Assembly (NCBI GenBank): GCA_018375675.1
Contig: JAHACW010000018.1
Location: 1 to 40,367, forward strand
DNA from: Actinomyces sp.
GTDB lineage: Bacteria > Actinomycetota > Actinomycetes > Actinomycetales > Actinomycetaceae
Reading direction: 5' to 3'
DNA: 40,367 nucleotides
The notes beneath the pieces were generated by a model. The model was not told the DNA's origin and ran no database searches. It saw only the letters and a program-made list of their open reading frames with translations. Each line of letters begins with the position of its first letter. Within the stretch, counting starts at the first letter, position 1. Positions 8,951-15,290 of this stretch are shown here, piece after piece. Both the position numbers and the translations under genes were made by a program.

Positions 8951-9694
8951 ATGACGACAGCCCGCGATCCGAGCGCACAGCGCCCTCCTGCCATCCGAGA
9001 GACCATCGCGCTCGCACTGGCATGCCTGTCGTATTCAATTCTGTCATTCCTTGCGAAGGCGCCCGAATCCGTCGCCGTCGCACATGCACACGATGTCGCC
9101 GCCTTCGAATCCCGCTTCGGATTGTTTATTGAAGGCCCCGCAAACGCCTGGCTCACGACCCACCCACTGCTCGCCACACTCGCATCGACGCAGTATGCGG
9201 TCTCATTCTTCGCGATGACTGGTTTCGCCATGGTTGTCCTATGGCTGAAGGCTCCGACCCACTATCGCGGTGCCCGGTGGACTCTCGTCATCATGACTAT
9301 CGGAGCGCTCGTCACCTACTGGACCTATCCCCTGGCACCCCCGCGCCTCGTTCCCGAGTTTGGCTTCGTCGATGCGGTCGCTGAGCACACATCCGCATAT
9401 TCTCAGCTGTTTGGCACGCTTGCGAACCCCTACGGCGCTATGCCATCAATGCACACGGGTTGGTCCGTTTGGGTAGCATTCATGCTCGGCACCTACGTGT
9501 GGCGCTCGTGGTGGGCGCGACTCATCCTCGCCATCCACCCCGTTTTAACCATCGTGACAATCGTCGCAACAGCTAACCATTATGTGGTTGATGCCATTGC
9601 TGGATGCGCATACTTCCTGCTCGCCTGGCTCTTTGTCACCATTGTAAACAGGGCCTTACTGGGGAATGTAGGAACGCCCGGCGAGACGTCCTAG
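8951..9694 (+). CDS. PAP2-superfamily (inositolphosphotransferase-like) membrane protein
   Basis: This is a 247-aa polytopic membrane protein of the PAP2/AUR1-like group. Motifs of the phosphatase/transferase active site appear in order: PLAPPRL near the middle, GAMPSMHTGW (the SGH-equivalent with catalytic His), and ANHYVVDAIAG (the second His and Asp). Helices flank these, for example SILSFLAKAP near the start and YFLLAWLFVTIV near the end. Relatives dephosphorylate prenyl or phosphatidic lipids, or move phosphoinositol groups; the PPRL...PSMH spacing favours the AUR1/inositolphosphotransferase side. The exact substrate is not determinable. The gene sits divergent from rbpA and 33 nt ahead of the Hsp70-like gene. 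Confidence 0.8.
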   Translation: MTTARDPSAQRPPAIRETIALALACLSYSILSFLAKAPESVAVAHAHDVAAFESRFGLFIEGPANAWLTTHPLLATLASTQYAVSFFAMTGFAMVVLWLKAPTHYRGARWTLVIMTIGALVTYWTYPLAPPRLVPEFGFVDAVAEHTSAYSQLFGTLANPYGAMPSMHTGWSVWVAFMLGTYVWRSWWARLILAIHPVLTIVTIVATANHYVVDAIAGCAYFLLAWLFVTIVNRALLGNVGTPGETS

Positions 9695-9714
9695 GACCTC
9701 CCCTATTTAAACGC

Positions 9715-9720
9715 TAGTGT
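9715..9720 (+). promoter_or_regulatory. -10 element for leaderless hsp70-like gene
   Basis: TAGTGT ends 7 nt before ATG 9728. The box supports ATG 9728 over GTG 9719, which would fall inside it. Confidence 0.45.
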
Positions 9721-9727
9721 GGGTACT

Positions 9728-11242
9728 ATGAGACTCGGAGTTGATTTTGGCACCACGACCACTGCGATCGCTATCGTCGATCGGGGGAACTACCCGATCA
9801 TCTCTTTCGTCAACAATAATGACGATACGGTCGATTTCATTCCGTCCATCATCGCTCTTGACGGCGACCGCCTGATCTACGGCTTTGATGCCGAGGATGC
9901 CGCCAGGGAGGGCGCTCCTCACCTGCGCTCATTCAAGCGCCTGCTGTCCGACCCTTCGGTGACTGACACCTCCACGCTGCGCCTGGGCAATCACAGCATC
10001 TCGATCCTCGATGCGCTGACGGGCTTCCTCAGCTACGTCGTACGCCAACTGCGTACCAACTCTTCCATCGCGTCGCTGCCCGATTCGGAGCCGCTCGAAG
10101 CCCTTGTCGGCATTCCCGCACACGCATGGTCGGCGCAGCGCTTCCTTACTCTTGAGGCCTTCCGCCGCGCGGGTTGGGACGTCCTCGCGATGGTGAACGA
10201 ACCCTCCGCTGCGGGCTTTGAGTACACGCACCGCCACGCGGGAACCCTCAATTCCAAGCGCACCGCAATCCTCGTCTACGACCTGGGCGGTGGCACTTTC
10301 GACGCCTCCATTGTGTCCGCCACGGGCACGCTCCACGAGGTCATGGGCTCGCGCGGCCTCAACATGATCGGCGGCGATGACTTTGACGTCGTGCTCGCCA
10401 CCCGCCTCGCCACTGCTGCTGGCACGGACTCAGGCAACCTTGGCGACGAGGCGTGGGAGCGTCTTATCGAAGACTCTCGCGATGCGAAGGAGACGCTCTC
10501 CCCTTCGACGAAGTTCATCACCGTGCCGGTCGACGGAAAGCCCGTGACTATTCCGGTCACCGACTTCTACGAAGCCGCCACTCCCCTCGTTGAGGCGACC
10601 ATTGAGGCCATGGAGCCTCTGCTGGTTCCGGACGCATCCGGCGTTAGCCAGCTGGGCGGAGACATCGCCGGCCTCTACGTCGTTGGCGGCGGTTCGCAGT
10701 TGCCACTCGTTGCCCGCGTGCTTCGTTCGCGCTTTGGCCGCCGCGTGCACCGCTCGCCGCACACGGCAGCTTCAACCGCGATCGGCCTGGCCATCGGTGC
10801 CGATCCCGAAGCCGCGTACACGGTGCGCGAACAGCTCTCCCGTGGCGTCGGCGTCTTCCGTGAGCGCGAGGCCGGTTCGTTCATCTCGTTCGATACCCTT
10901 CTGGAGCCTAACACCGAGCTCGCTCCCGGCGAAACGCTGACGATCAAGCGCCGCTACCGCGCCGCGCACAACATCGGTTATTTCCGCTTCGTCGAGTATT
11001 CGTCGTTCGACGAGGCCGGTGTTCCCCGCGGAGACCTGCAGCCCTACGGCGAAGTGATCGTCCCCTTCGATCATTCCCTGCGTCGCTCCGACATCGATCT
11101 GTCGGCCATTCCTGTCGTTCGTACCGAGGATGGCCCGCTTATCGAAGAGTCCTACATCGTCGACGAAAACGGCATGGTCACCGTGGAAATCACCGATCTG
11201 GACGCCGACTACACCGTGACGCGTCCACTCGGGCGGCGCTAA
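9728..11242 (+). CDS. Hsp70-family ATPase with non-canonical C-terminus
   Basis: The N-terminal ~380 residues form an Hsp70/actin ATPase domain: LGVDFGTTTTAIA (phosphate 1), GIPAHAWSAQRFLTLEAFRR, MVNEPSAAGFEYTH, VYDLGGGTFDASIVS (phosphate 2) and YVVGGGSQLPLVARVLRSRF (adenosine). The remaining ~120 residues resemble a short beta-rich substrate-binding part (DTLLEPNTELAPGETLTI), with no helical lid and no EEVD-like tail. Length from ATG 9728 is 504 aa against about 610-640 for DnaK. No grpE or dnaJ lies nearby, so this is a second, specialised Hsp70 rather than DnaK. The client is unknown. A long hairpin follows at 11271. Confidence 0.85.
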   Translation: MRLGVDFGTTTTAIAIVDRGNYPIISFVNNNDDTVDFIPSIIALDGDRLIYGFDAEDAAREGAPHLRSFKRLLSDPSVTDTSTLRLGNHSISILDALTGFLSYVVRQLRTNSSIASLPDSEPLEALVGIPAHAWSAQRFLTLEAFRRAGWDVLAMVNEPSAAGFEYTHRHAGTLNSKRTAILVYDLGGGTFDASIVSATGTLHEVMGSRGLNMIGGDDFDVVLATRLATAAGTDSGNLGDEAWERLIEDSRDAKETLSPSTKFITVPVDGKPVTIPVTDFYEAATPLVEATIEAMEPLLVPDASGVSQLGGDIAGLYVVGGGSQLPLVARVLRSRFGRRVHRSPHTAASTAIGLAIGADPEAAYTVREQLSRGVGVFREREAGSFISFDTLLEPNTELAPGETLTIKRRYRAAHNIGYFRFVEYSSFDEAGVPRGDLQPYGEVIVPFDHSLRRSDIDLSAIPVVRTEDGPLIEESYIVDENGMVTVEITDLDADYTVTRPLGRR

Positions 11243-11270
11243 TCGCCAGGTGGCGCTCACCGCCTGATAA

Positions 11271-11305
11271 GTGTGGGGCCCAGGCATCGTGCCTGGGCCC
11301 CACAC
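11271..11305 (+). terminator. Perfect 16-bp hairpin between hsp70-like and merR genes
   Basis: Arms 11271-11286 and 11290-11305 pair perfectly around the loop TCG. There is no U-tract on either strand. It lies between convergent genes and probably stops both transcripts. Confidence 0.75.
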
Positions 11306-11312
11306 TCTCGCT

Positions 11313-11326
11313 TGAAACGCGTTTCA
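11313..11326. promoter_or_regulatory. 14-nt palindrome TGAAACGCGTTTCA
   Basis: This perfect palindrome overlaps the stop codon of the minus-strand merR gene. It resembles LacI-family operators in layout but lies at the 3' ends of two genes, so an operator role is doubtful. Confidence 0.25.
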
Positions 11327-11875
11327 GGAAGCGGATAGCTTCGAGCGACGACGCTCGGCGAGCTCGTCAACGAACGCAGGATCGGAACGTTCAAGGGGCA
11401 GTTCCGCGAGCGAGCCCTCGACCTCGCGCCAGACGCGGCCCACAGCGATACCAAAGACACCCTGTCCGCCCTGAAGAAGATCAATGACCTCATCGGTGGA
11501 GGTGCACTCGTAGACCGACGCTCCGTCGCTCATCAGCGTGATGGATGCAAGGTCATCCACTCCCCTGTTCTGCAGCGACGACACGGCGACGCGAACCTGC
11601 TGGAGAGAAACGCCAGCGTCCAGGAGCTTCTTGACGACCTTGAGGACGAGAATGTCACGGAAGGAGTAGAGACGCTGAGAGCCGGAGCCACGCGCGGCGC
11701 GGATCGACGGCTGCAGCAGACCGGTACGAGCCCAGTAATCGAGCTGACGGTACGTGATACCGGCTGCGCTGCACGCAACGGGGCCACGGTAGCCCATTTC
11801 GTCCGTGTCGAGCCCCTCGAGGGGATCGCCGAACAGCATGCCTTGCCGGCTTGCGGCGTTCGCTTGTGCGCTCAC
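11324..11875 (-). CDS. MerR-family transcriptional regulator (Rv1830-like)
   Basis: This is a 183-aa DNA-binding regulator. The start is GTG 11875 with AAGGAG (11883-11888). After a short N-terminal tail, the MerR winged helix reads YRGPVACSAAGITYRQLDYW, then ARTGLLQPSIRAARGSGSQR and LYSFRDILVLKVVKKLLDAG, followed by a dimerisation helix (VSLQQVRVAVSSLQNRG). The C-terminal part has no visible metal or drug ligand cluster. It lies downstream of ftsR and garA, matching the order Rv1827-Rv1828-(Rv1829)-Rv1830 in M. tuberculosis, but with no nuclease-type gene between the two MerR genes. Two inverted repeats in the gap upstream suggest regulation by itself or by FtsR. Confidence 0.85.
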   Translation of the reverse strand: MSAQANAASRQGMLFGDPLEGLDTDEMGYRGPVACSAAGITYRQLDYWARTGLLQPSIRAARGSGSQRLYSFRDILVLKVVKKLLDAGVSLQQVRVAVSSLQNRGVDDLASITLMSDGASVYECTSTDEVIDLLQGGQGVFGIAVGRVWREVEGSLAELPLERSDPAFVDELAERRRSKLSAS

Positions 11876-11935
11876 TCGGGGGCTCCTTGCAGGTAATACG
11901 TGATGAGAACAGGACTACGGTAGAGCACGGACGTC

Positions 11936-11954
11936 GCTCGGTCAATGACCGAGC
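11936..11954 (-). promoter_or_regulatory. Inverted repeat near the merR transcription start
   Basis: Nine-base arms GCTCGGTCA and TGACCGAGC flank a single A. The repeat begins 6 nt downstream of a TAGACT -10 box (11960-11965, minus strand), so it would cover the transcription start of the merR gene. Confidence 0.5.
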
Positions 11955-11959
11955 CGGCG

Positions 11960-11984
11960 AGTCTAACCTTCATGTTGAACATGA
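11960..11984 (-). promoter_or_regulatory. merR promoter with upstream inverted repeat
   Basis: The minus strand has TAGACT (11960-11965) as the -10. A perfect 15-nt inverted repeat, TCATGTT-G-AACATGA on the plus strand (11970-11984), lies just upstream, where MerR proteins bind between -35 and -10. No good -35 is visible, as expected for an activator-dependent promoter. Confidence 0.5.
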
Positions 11985-11987
11985 GAC

Positions 11988-12716
11988 TTAGTCCCCGTCG
12001 TCCACCAGGGAAGACACTGCCACCGCCAGCATGTCCCGATGCAATTCGGCGAACAGATCGCCCAGCTCGATAGCACGGGCGCGCGCACGCTCACGGTCCG
12101 CGCCACGGCCTCGTCCCCTCTGAGAGGAAACCGTCTGGTCGATGATGTCGGCGCTGCGCTCCGCGCCCTGACGAACAGCGCGAAGCACCCGAACATCCAC
12201 TCCCGCGGATTCCAGACGGGCGATGGTAGTAACGGCTTGCACGCAGCGAGAAGGGAAATAACCGGCCAAGTCGGGGGTGATCAGCCCAAGCCTCGCATAG
12301 CGCTCCAGGGTGTCCATATCGACGCCCGTCAGGTCCGACAGATCCGCCGCCGGAATGGCACGGCGTCCCCCCAACGACACCGTCTGCCCCTCTGAGGACA
12401 CGACCTGCGCGACACGACGGCGCACGGGCTCGTGACCGGCATCGAGCGCATCAAGCTGCCCGCGAATCACACTCAGCGGAGTGAACGAGTCGCGCTGCTC
12501 CGTCAGGACGTAGCGCAGCCGCTCGACGTCGGCGGCCGAATACTTGCGGTACCCGGATCCGGTGCGAGCGGGTGAGACAAGGCCTTCGCTCTCCAGGTAG
12601 CGAACCTTCGACAGCGAGATCGCAGGGAACTCGTCCTTCAGTGCATCGACAACACGGCCGATCGACAGCTCCGGCGAATGGTCCGCATCATGCGGCCACG
12701 AGGTCGCTTCCTCCAC
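11988..12716 (-). CDS. ftsR: MerR-family regulator FtsR
   Basis: FtsR activates ftsZ in Corynebacterium; the M. tuberculosis homologue is Rv1828. The MerR helix-turn-helix is LSIGRVVDALKDEFPAISLS, then KVRYLESEGLVSPARTGSGY and RKYSAADVERLRYVLTEQRD, very close to the Rv1828 pattern. A second helix-turn-helix-like MerR segment follows about 100 residues later (AADLSDLTGVDMDTLERYAR). Start choice: GTG 12716 has GAGG at 12725-12728 and gives 242 aa; GTG 12755, 13 codons earlier, has a poorer ribosome site. Its neighbours garA upstream and merR downstream match the mycobacterial order. The target in this organism is inferred, not shown. Confidence 0.85.
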   Translation of the reverse strand: MEEATSWPHDADHSPELSIGRVVDALKDEFPAISLSKVRYLESEGLVSPARTGSGYRKYSAADVERLRYVLTEQRDSFTPLSVIRGQLDALDAGHEPVRRRVAQVVSSEGQTVSLGGRRAIPAADLSDLTGVDMDTLERYARLGLITPDLAGYFPSRCVQAVTTIARLESAGVDVRVLRAVRQGAERSADIIDQTVSSQRGRGRGADRERARARAIELGDLFAELHRDMLAVAVSSLVDDGD

Positions 12717-12756
12717 GGAAGCAACCTCGTGACGACGTGCAAGAGCTGCGCACACG

Positions 12757-13191
12757 TCAGGCCTGCTTGGTCGACGGCTGGTAGGTCAAACGATACTTTC
12801 CGATCTGCACCTCGTCGCCGGCGTGCAATTCAATTGAATCGACGCGCTCACGGTTCACGTACGTGCCATTGAGCGAGCCAGAATCGCGCACGATGTGGCC
12901 GCCGTTCGACGCAATGAACTGGCAGTGCTTGCGCGAGACCGTCACGTCGTCCAGGAAGATGTCGGCCTTGGGGGAACGACCCGCGTTCGTCACCTCAGGA
13001 TCAAGGAGGAAGCGCGCACCCGTGTTGGGGCCACGCTGAACAATGAGGAGTGCGGAGCCGGCGGGCAGCGCCTCGACGGCCTCACGATCGCGAGCAGACA
13101 GGGCAACGGGAGCCTCCTCGACGTCCTCCGTCACAGGCGCGAGGCCGAAGATAGAGGTTGCGGTCGGGTCAAGCGGCTGGTTGTCGGACAT
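12757..13191 (-). CDS. garA: FHA-domain protein of the GarA/OdhI family
   Basis: In relatives this small switch protein inhibits 2-oxoglutarate dehydrogenase and modulates glutamate enzymes; phosphorylation of its N-terminal tail by Ser/Thr kinases makes the FHA domain bind its own tail and turns it off. ATG 13191 (GGAG at 13198-13201) gives 144 aa. The FHA domain spans about residues 45-140: VQRGPNTGARFLLDPE, then AGRSPKADIFLDDVTVSRKH, SGSLNGTYVNRERVDS and GDEVQIGKYRL. The tail reads DPTATSIFG where GarA/OdhI have ETTSVF: Thr12 keeps the PknB-type site, but the preceding residue is Ala11 instead of Thr, the PknG-type site. Confidence 0.9.
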   Translation of the reverse strand: MSDNQPLDPTATSIFGLAPVTEDVEEAPVALSARDREAVEALPAGSALLIVQRGPNTGARFLLDPEVTNAGRSPKADIFLDDVTVSRKHCQFIASNGGHIVRDSGSLNGTYVNRERVDSIELHAGDEVQIGKYRLTYQPSTKQA

Positions 13192-13260
13192 TGTGCGCTC
13201 CAAACGATCATTTCAGGGACTGTATTAAGTGTAAACGTTCACCATCCGACAAGCGCGGGC

Positions 13261-13278
13261 ACGGTGAGCACGGTGAGC
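13261..13278. repeat. Tandem 9-nt direct repeat (ACGGTGAGC x2) upstream of garA
   Basis: Two exact copies abut at 13261-13269 and 13270-13278 in the garA leader, between the candidate -10 at 13287 and the start codon. They could be a protein-binding site in the leader; the role is unknown. Confidence 0.35.
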
Positions 13279-13286
13279 CCCCACTG

Positions 13287-13292
13287 ATTATA
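13287..13292 (-). promoter_or_regulatory. Consensus -10 (TATAAT) for garA
   Basis: The minus strand reads TATAAT here, 95 nt before the garA start, giving a leader of roughly 90 nt. The -35 position is unconvincing. Confidence 0.4.
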
Positions 13293-13302
13293 CGGTGGGA
13301 CC

Positions 13303-14103
13303 TCACTGATAGGTGGCAAACTGGGGCGGGCGCGGAGTCGCAATCGACTCGATCGTGATGTCAGTCGACGGCGTGATCGCGACATTAGCGCCCTTCGCAC
13401 GCATCTGGGCCGCCGAACCAGCCTGGATATCCAGGGCCGTCGCAATCGTCTGAGACTCCCCGATCACCTTCCACGTGTAGGGCGACGCAATCGGAGTTCC
13501 ATCGACCGCAATCGCGCCGGCCTGCCCGGTGAAGGAGGACCGCGTCGAGAGGCGAACACCGTTGAGTTCAATTGCCTCGGCACCCGCATTGCGCAACTCG
13601 CCGAGCGTCATGACGAACTGCGTCGACGTCAGATTTGCGCCGGTATCGACGACCGAGACCGTCACACCGGGGCCGTGGACCGGCACGGTGCCCGCGGCGA
13701 TCTGTGCCTGCGTTTCGGCCTTACGTGCAGCCTGCTCGCGAGCCTGCGCTTCATCCGCGGCACTGCGCAGTTCGTCGAGTTCGCTGGACAATTCACCGCG
13801 ACGCGTGCGCAGGTTTTGCTCCTGCGTGCCCAACTCATCAAGCACCGTGACGAGATCTTGTTCGGACAGTCCCTCAAGAGGGTCAGACCGCTGCGCGCGG
13901 ACCTGCGTTGCAAGAGCGAATCCCACAATCATAAAGATCACGAGCATCACGACGTGCAAACCACGGGGCAGCGCGAAGAACGCCTGCCGTGCCCGCGCCC
14001 ACAGGCGCGGGCCGCTGTGCGCCTCACGGTGCACGCCGTGCCCACGGGGTGCTGGCTCACGCTCGGGCGCGGAGGGAATCATCTCTGGGTTCTGTTCGCT
14101 CAT
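13303..14103 (-). CDS. DUF881 (YlxX/YlxW-like) membrane-anchored protein
   Basis: This 266-aa protein has a cytoplasmic Pro/Arg-rich N-terminus, one membrane helix (VVMLVIFMIVGFALATQV) and a coiled-coil-like stretch rich in Glu, Arg and Ala (about residues 80-130). The DUF881 core follows, with VHGPGVTVSVVDTG, ELRNAGAEAIELNGVRLS and ITPSTDITIES. It is the homologue of Rv1825. It lies 2 nt after the small basic protein gene and belongs to the same operon as the other DUF881 gene. The molecular role is not established. The neighbouring division regulator ftsR hints at envelope or division work; that is inference. Confidence 0.85.
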   Translation of the reverse strand: MSEQNPEMIPSAPEREPAPRGHGVHREAHSGPRLWARARQAFFALPRGLHVVMLVIFMIVGFALATQVRAQRSDPLEGLSEQDLVTVLDELGTQEQNLRTRRGELSSELDELRSAADEAQAREQAARKAETQAQIAAGTVPVHGPGVTVSVVDTGANLTSTQFVMTLGELRNAGAEAIELNGVRLSTRSSFTGQAGAIAVDGTPIASPYTWKVIGESQTIATALDIQAGSAAQMRAKGANVAITPSTDITIESIATPRPPQFATYQ

Positions 14104-14104
14104 G

Positions 14105-14437
14105 TCAGGCCTTCAGCAGCAGACGGCGGATCGATGCGGTGTTGGAGAAAATACGAATGCCCAGCACAACGACGACGGCCGTGGTCATGGCGGATCCAAC
14201 ACCCAGCTGGGTTCCCAGGAAAACCAGCAAACACGCAACGACGACGTTCCAGAAGAACGAGGTCACGAACACACGGTCTGCGAAGCGCCCCTCCAGCCAT
14301 GCGCGCGCCGCGCCGAAGAGCGCGTCCAGGCCTGCAACGACGGCGACGGGAAGGAACGGGGCCAGCCACGCGGGCACGGTCGGGTCGAGCAAGACGCCAA
14401 GAACAATGCCGATGATCAATCCGATGACGGCGATCAT
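14105..14437 (-). CDS. sbp: Small basic protein, DUF1290 family
   Basis: This is a 110-aa integral membrane protein with about four hydrophobic segments (IAVIGLIIGIVLGVLLDP, LAPFLPVAVVAGLDALFGAA, a segment around VVVACLLVFLG, and MTTAVVVVLGIRIF). The conserved GLDALFGAARAWLEGRFADR motif and the lysine-arginine tail match the Sbp family found beside ftsZ in Bacillus and beside DUF881 genes in actinobacteria (Rv1824). Its start overlaps the stop of the upstream DUF881 gene by 4 nt (ATGA), and the downstream DUF881 gene begins 2 nt after its stop, so the three are surely one operon. No biochemical function is known. Confidence 0.9.
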   Translation of the reverse strand: MIAVIGLIIGIVLGVLLDPTVPAWLAPFLPVAVVAGLDALFGAARAWLEGRFADRVFVTSFFWNVVVACLLVFLGTQLGVGSAMTTAVVVVLGIRIFSNTASIRRLLLKA

Positions 14438-15204
14438 TGAGTGTCTCCTTCGTGTTGTGTGTCCAGTGGTTGTGCGTACTGCGATGAGGTCGGTGCCAGA
14501 GCGTCCACGCTCAGCGACTGAGAGACCTTCGAGCTCACGGTCATTCCGCTCACTGATTGGGCGGCAGACAGGTAGTCACCGGTGGAACCGCGGACGAGCG
14601 CGACGGAGAGCGCATTCGAGTCCCCGATCGCCACGACCTCGTAAGGAGAGGACACGGGGGTGACGTTGACCAGAATGGCAGAGCCTGCGGTGCGCACGAA
14701 AGTATCTGGGCCGATGCGCTGGCCGTTCACTGAAATAGCCTCCGCGCCGGCAGCCCAGAGTGCGTTGACGACCATCGCGACGTCCTGATCTCGGACGGCT
14801 CCGCTCCCCTTTCCCGGGCCGCTTCGATCCGTAAGCGTCACTGTGATGCCGGGCCCGCTGACGGGCCGCGTGGCCGTCACCAGGTCGCGCGCGCCGTCCA
14901 CGGCAATCGGTGAGCCAGACTGCGACAGGTCGTCGATGGCACGGCCGAGCGACTGCACCTCGTCGCTCAACGCTTCGACGTTGCTCGAACGCGTAGCGGC
15001 CTGCTCTTTCAGGTCAGCTTTCACGTCATTGGCCGGGCGCCGCAGCGAGTCGATCGCGATCACCGATCCAAACCCGAGGGCGACAGCCACTGCGAAGACG
15101 GCGAGACGGCTGAAGAGTCCCGTGGGCCGTGGGCCGTGTTCTGCGCGGTAGTGCTCGTAGCCGGCGTCCAGGGGGTTGGCGAGAAGCGACGTGAGCAGGG
15201 ACAT
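14434..15204 (-). CDS. DUF881 membrane-anchored protein (Rv1823-like)
   Basis: This is the first gene of the DUF881-sbp-DUF881 operon. It has one N-terminal membrane helix (SRLAVFAVAVALGFGSVIAI), a short helical segment (ATRSSNVEALSDEVQSLGRA) and the DUF881 fold with VSGPGITVTLTDRSG, ALWAAGAEAISVNGQRIGPD and SPYEVVAIGDSN. From ATG 15204 it has 256 aa; GTG 15222 would add six residues. Neither start has a clear ribosome site or -10 box, so the start is uncertain. It is paralogous to the gene at 13303-14103. A short hairpin separates it from pepN. Confidence 0.82.
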   Translation of the reverse strand: MSLLTSLLANPLDAGYEHYRAEHGPRPTGLFSRLAVFAVAVALGFGSVIAIDSLRRPANDVKADLKEQAATRSSNVEALSDEVQSLGRAIDDLSQSGSPIAVDGARDLVTATRPVSGPGITVTLTDRSGPGKGSGAVRDQDVAMVVNALWAAGAEAISVNGQRIGPDTFVRTAGSAILVNVTPVSSPYEVVAIGDSNALSVALVRGSTGDYLSAAQSVSGMTVSSKVSQSLSVDALAPTSSQYAQPLDTQHEGDTQ

Positions 15205-15237
15205 CGAAGCAGCAGGGTCCACGGACGAGGCCTGGGC

Positions 15238-15257
15238 AGGAGCGCCGTCGCGCTCCT
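15238..15257 (-). terminator. Short hairpin between pepN and the DUF881 operon
   Basis: AGGAGCGC (15238-15245) pairs with GCGCTCCT (15250-15257) around CGTC. There is no U-tract. It is a possible weak terminator after pepN. Confidence 0.45.
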
Positions 15258-15290
15258 ACCCTGGCTCCGTGCTTCGATGTCCCGGCTGCG

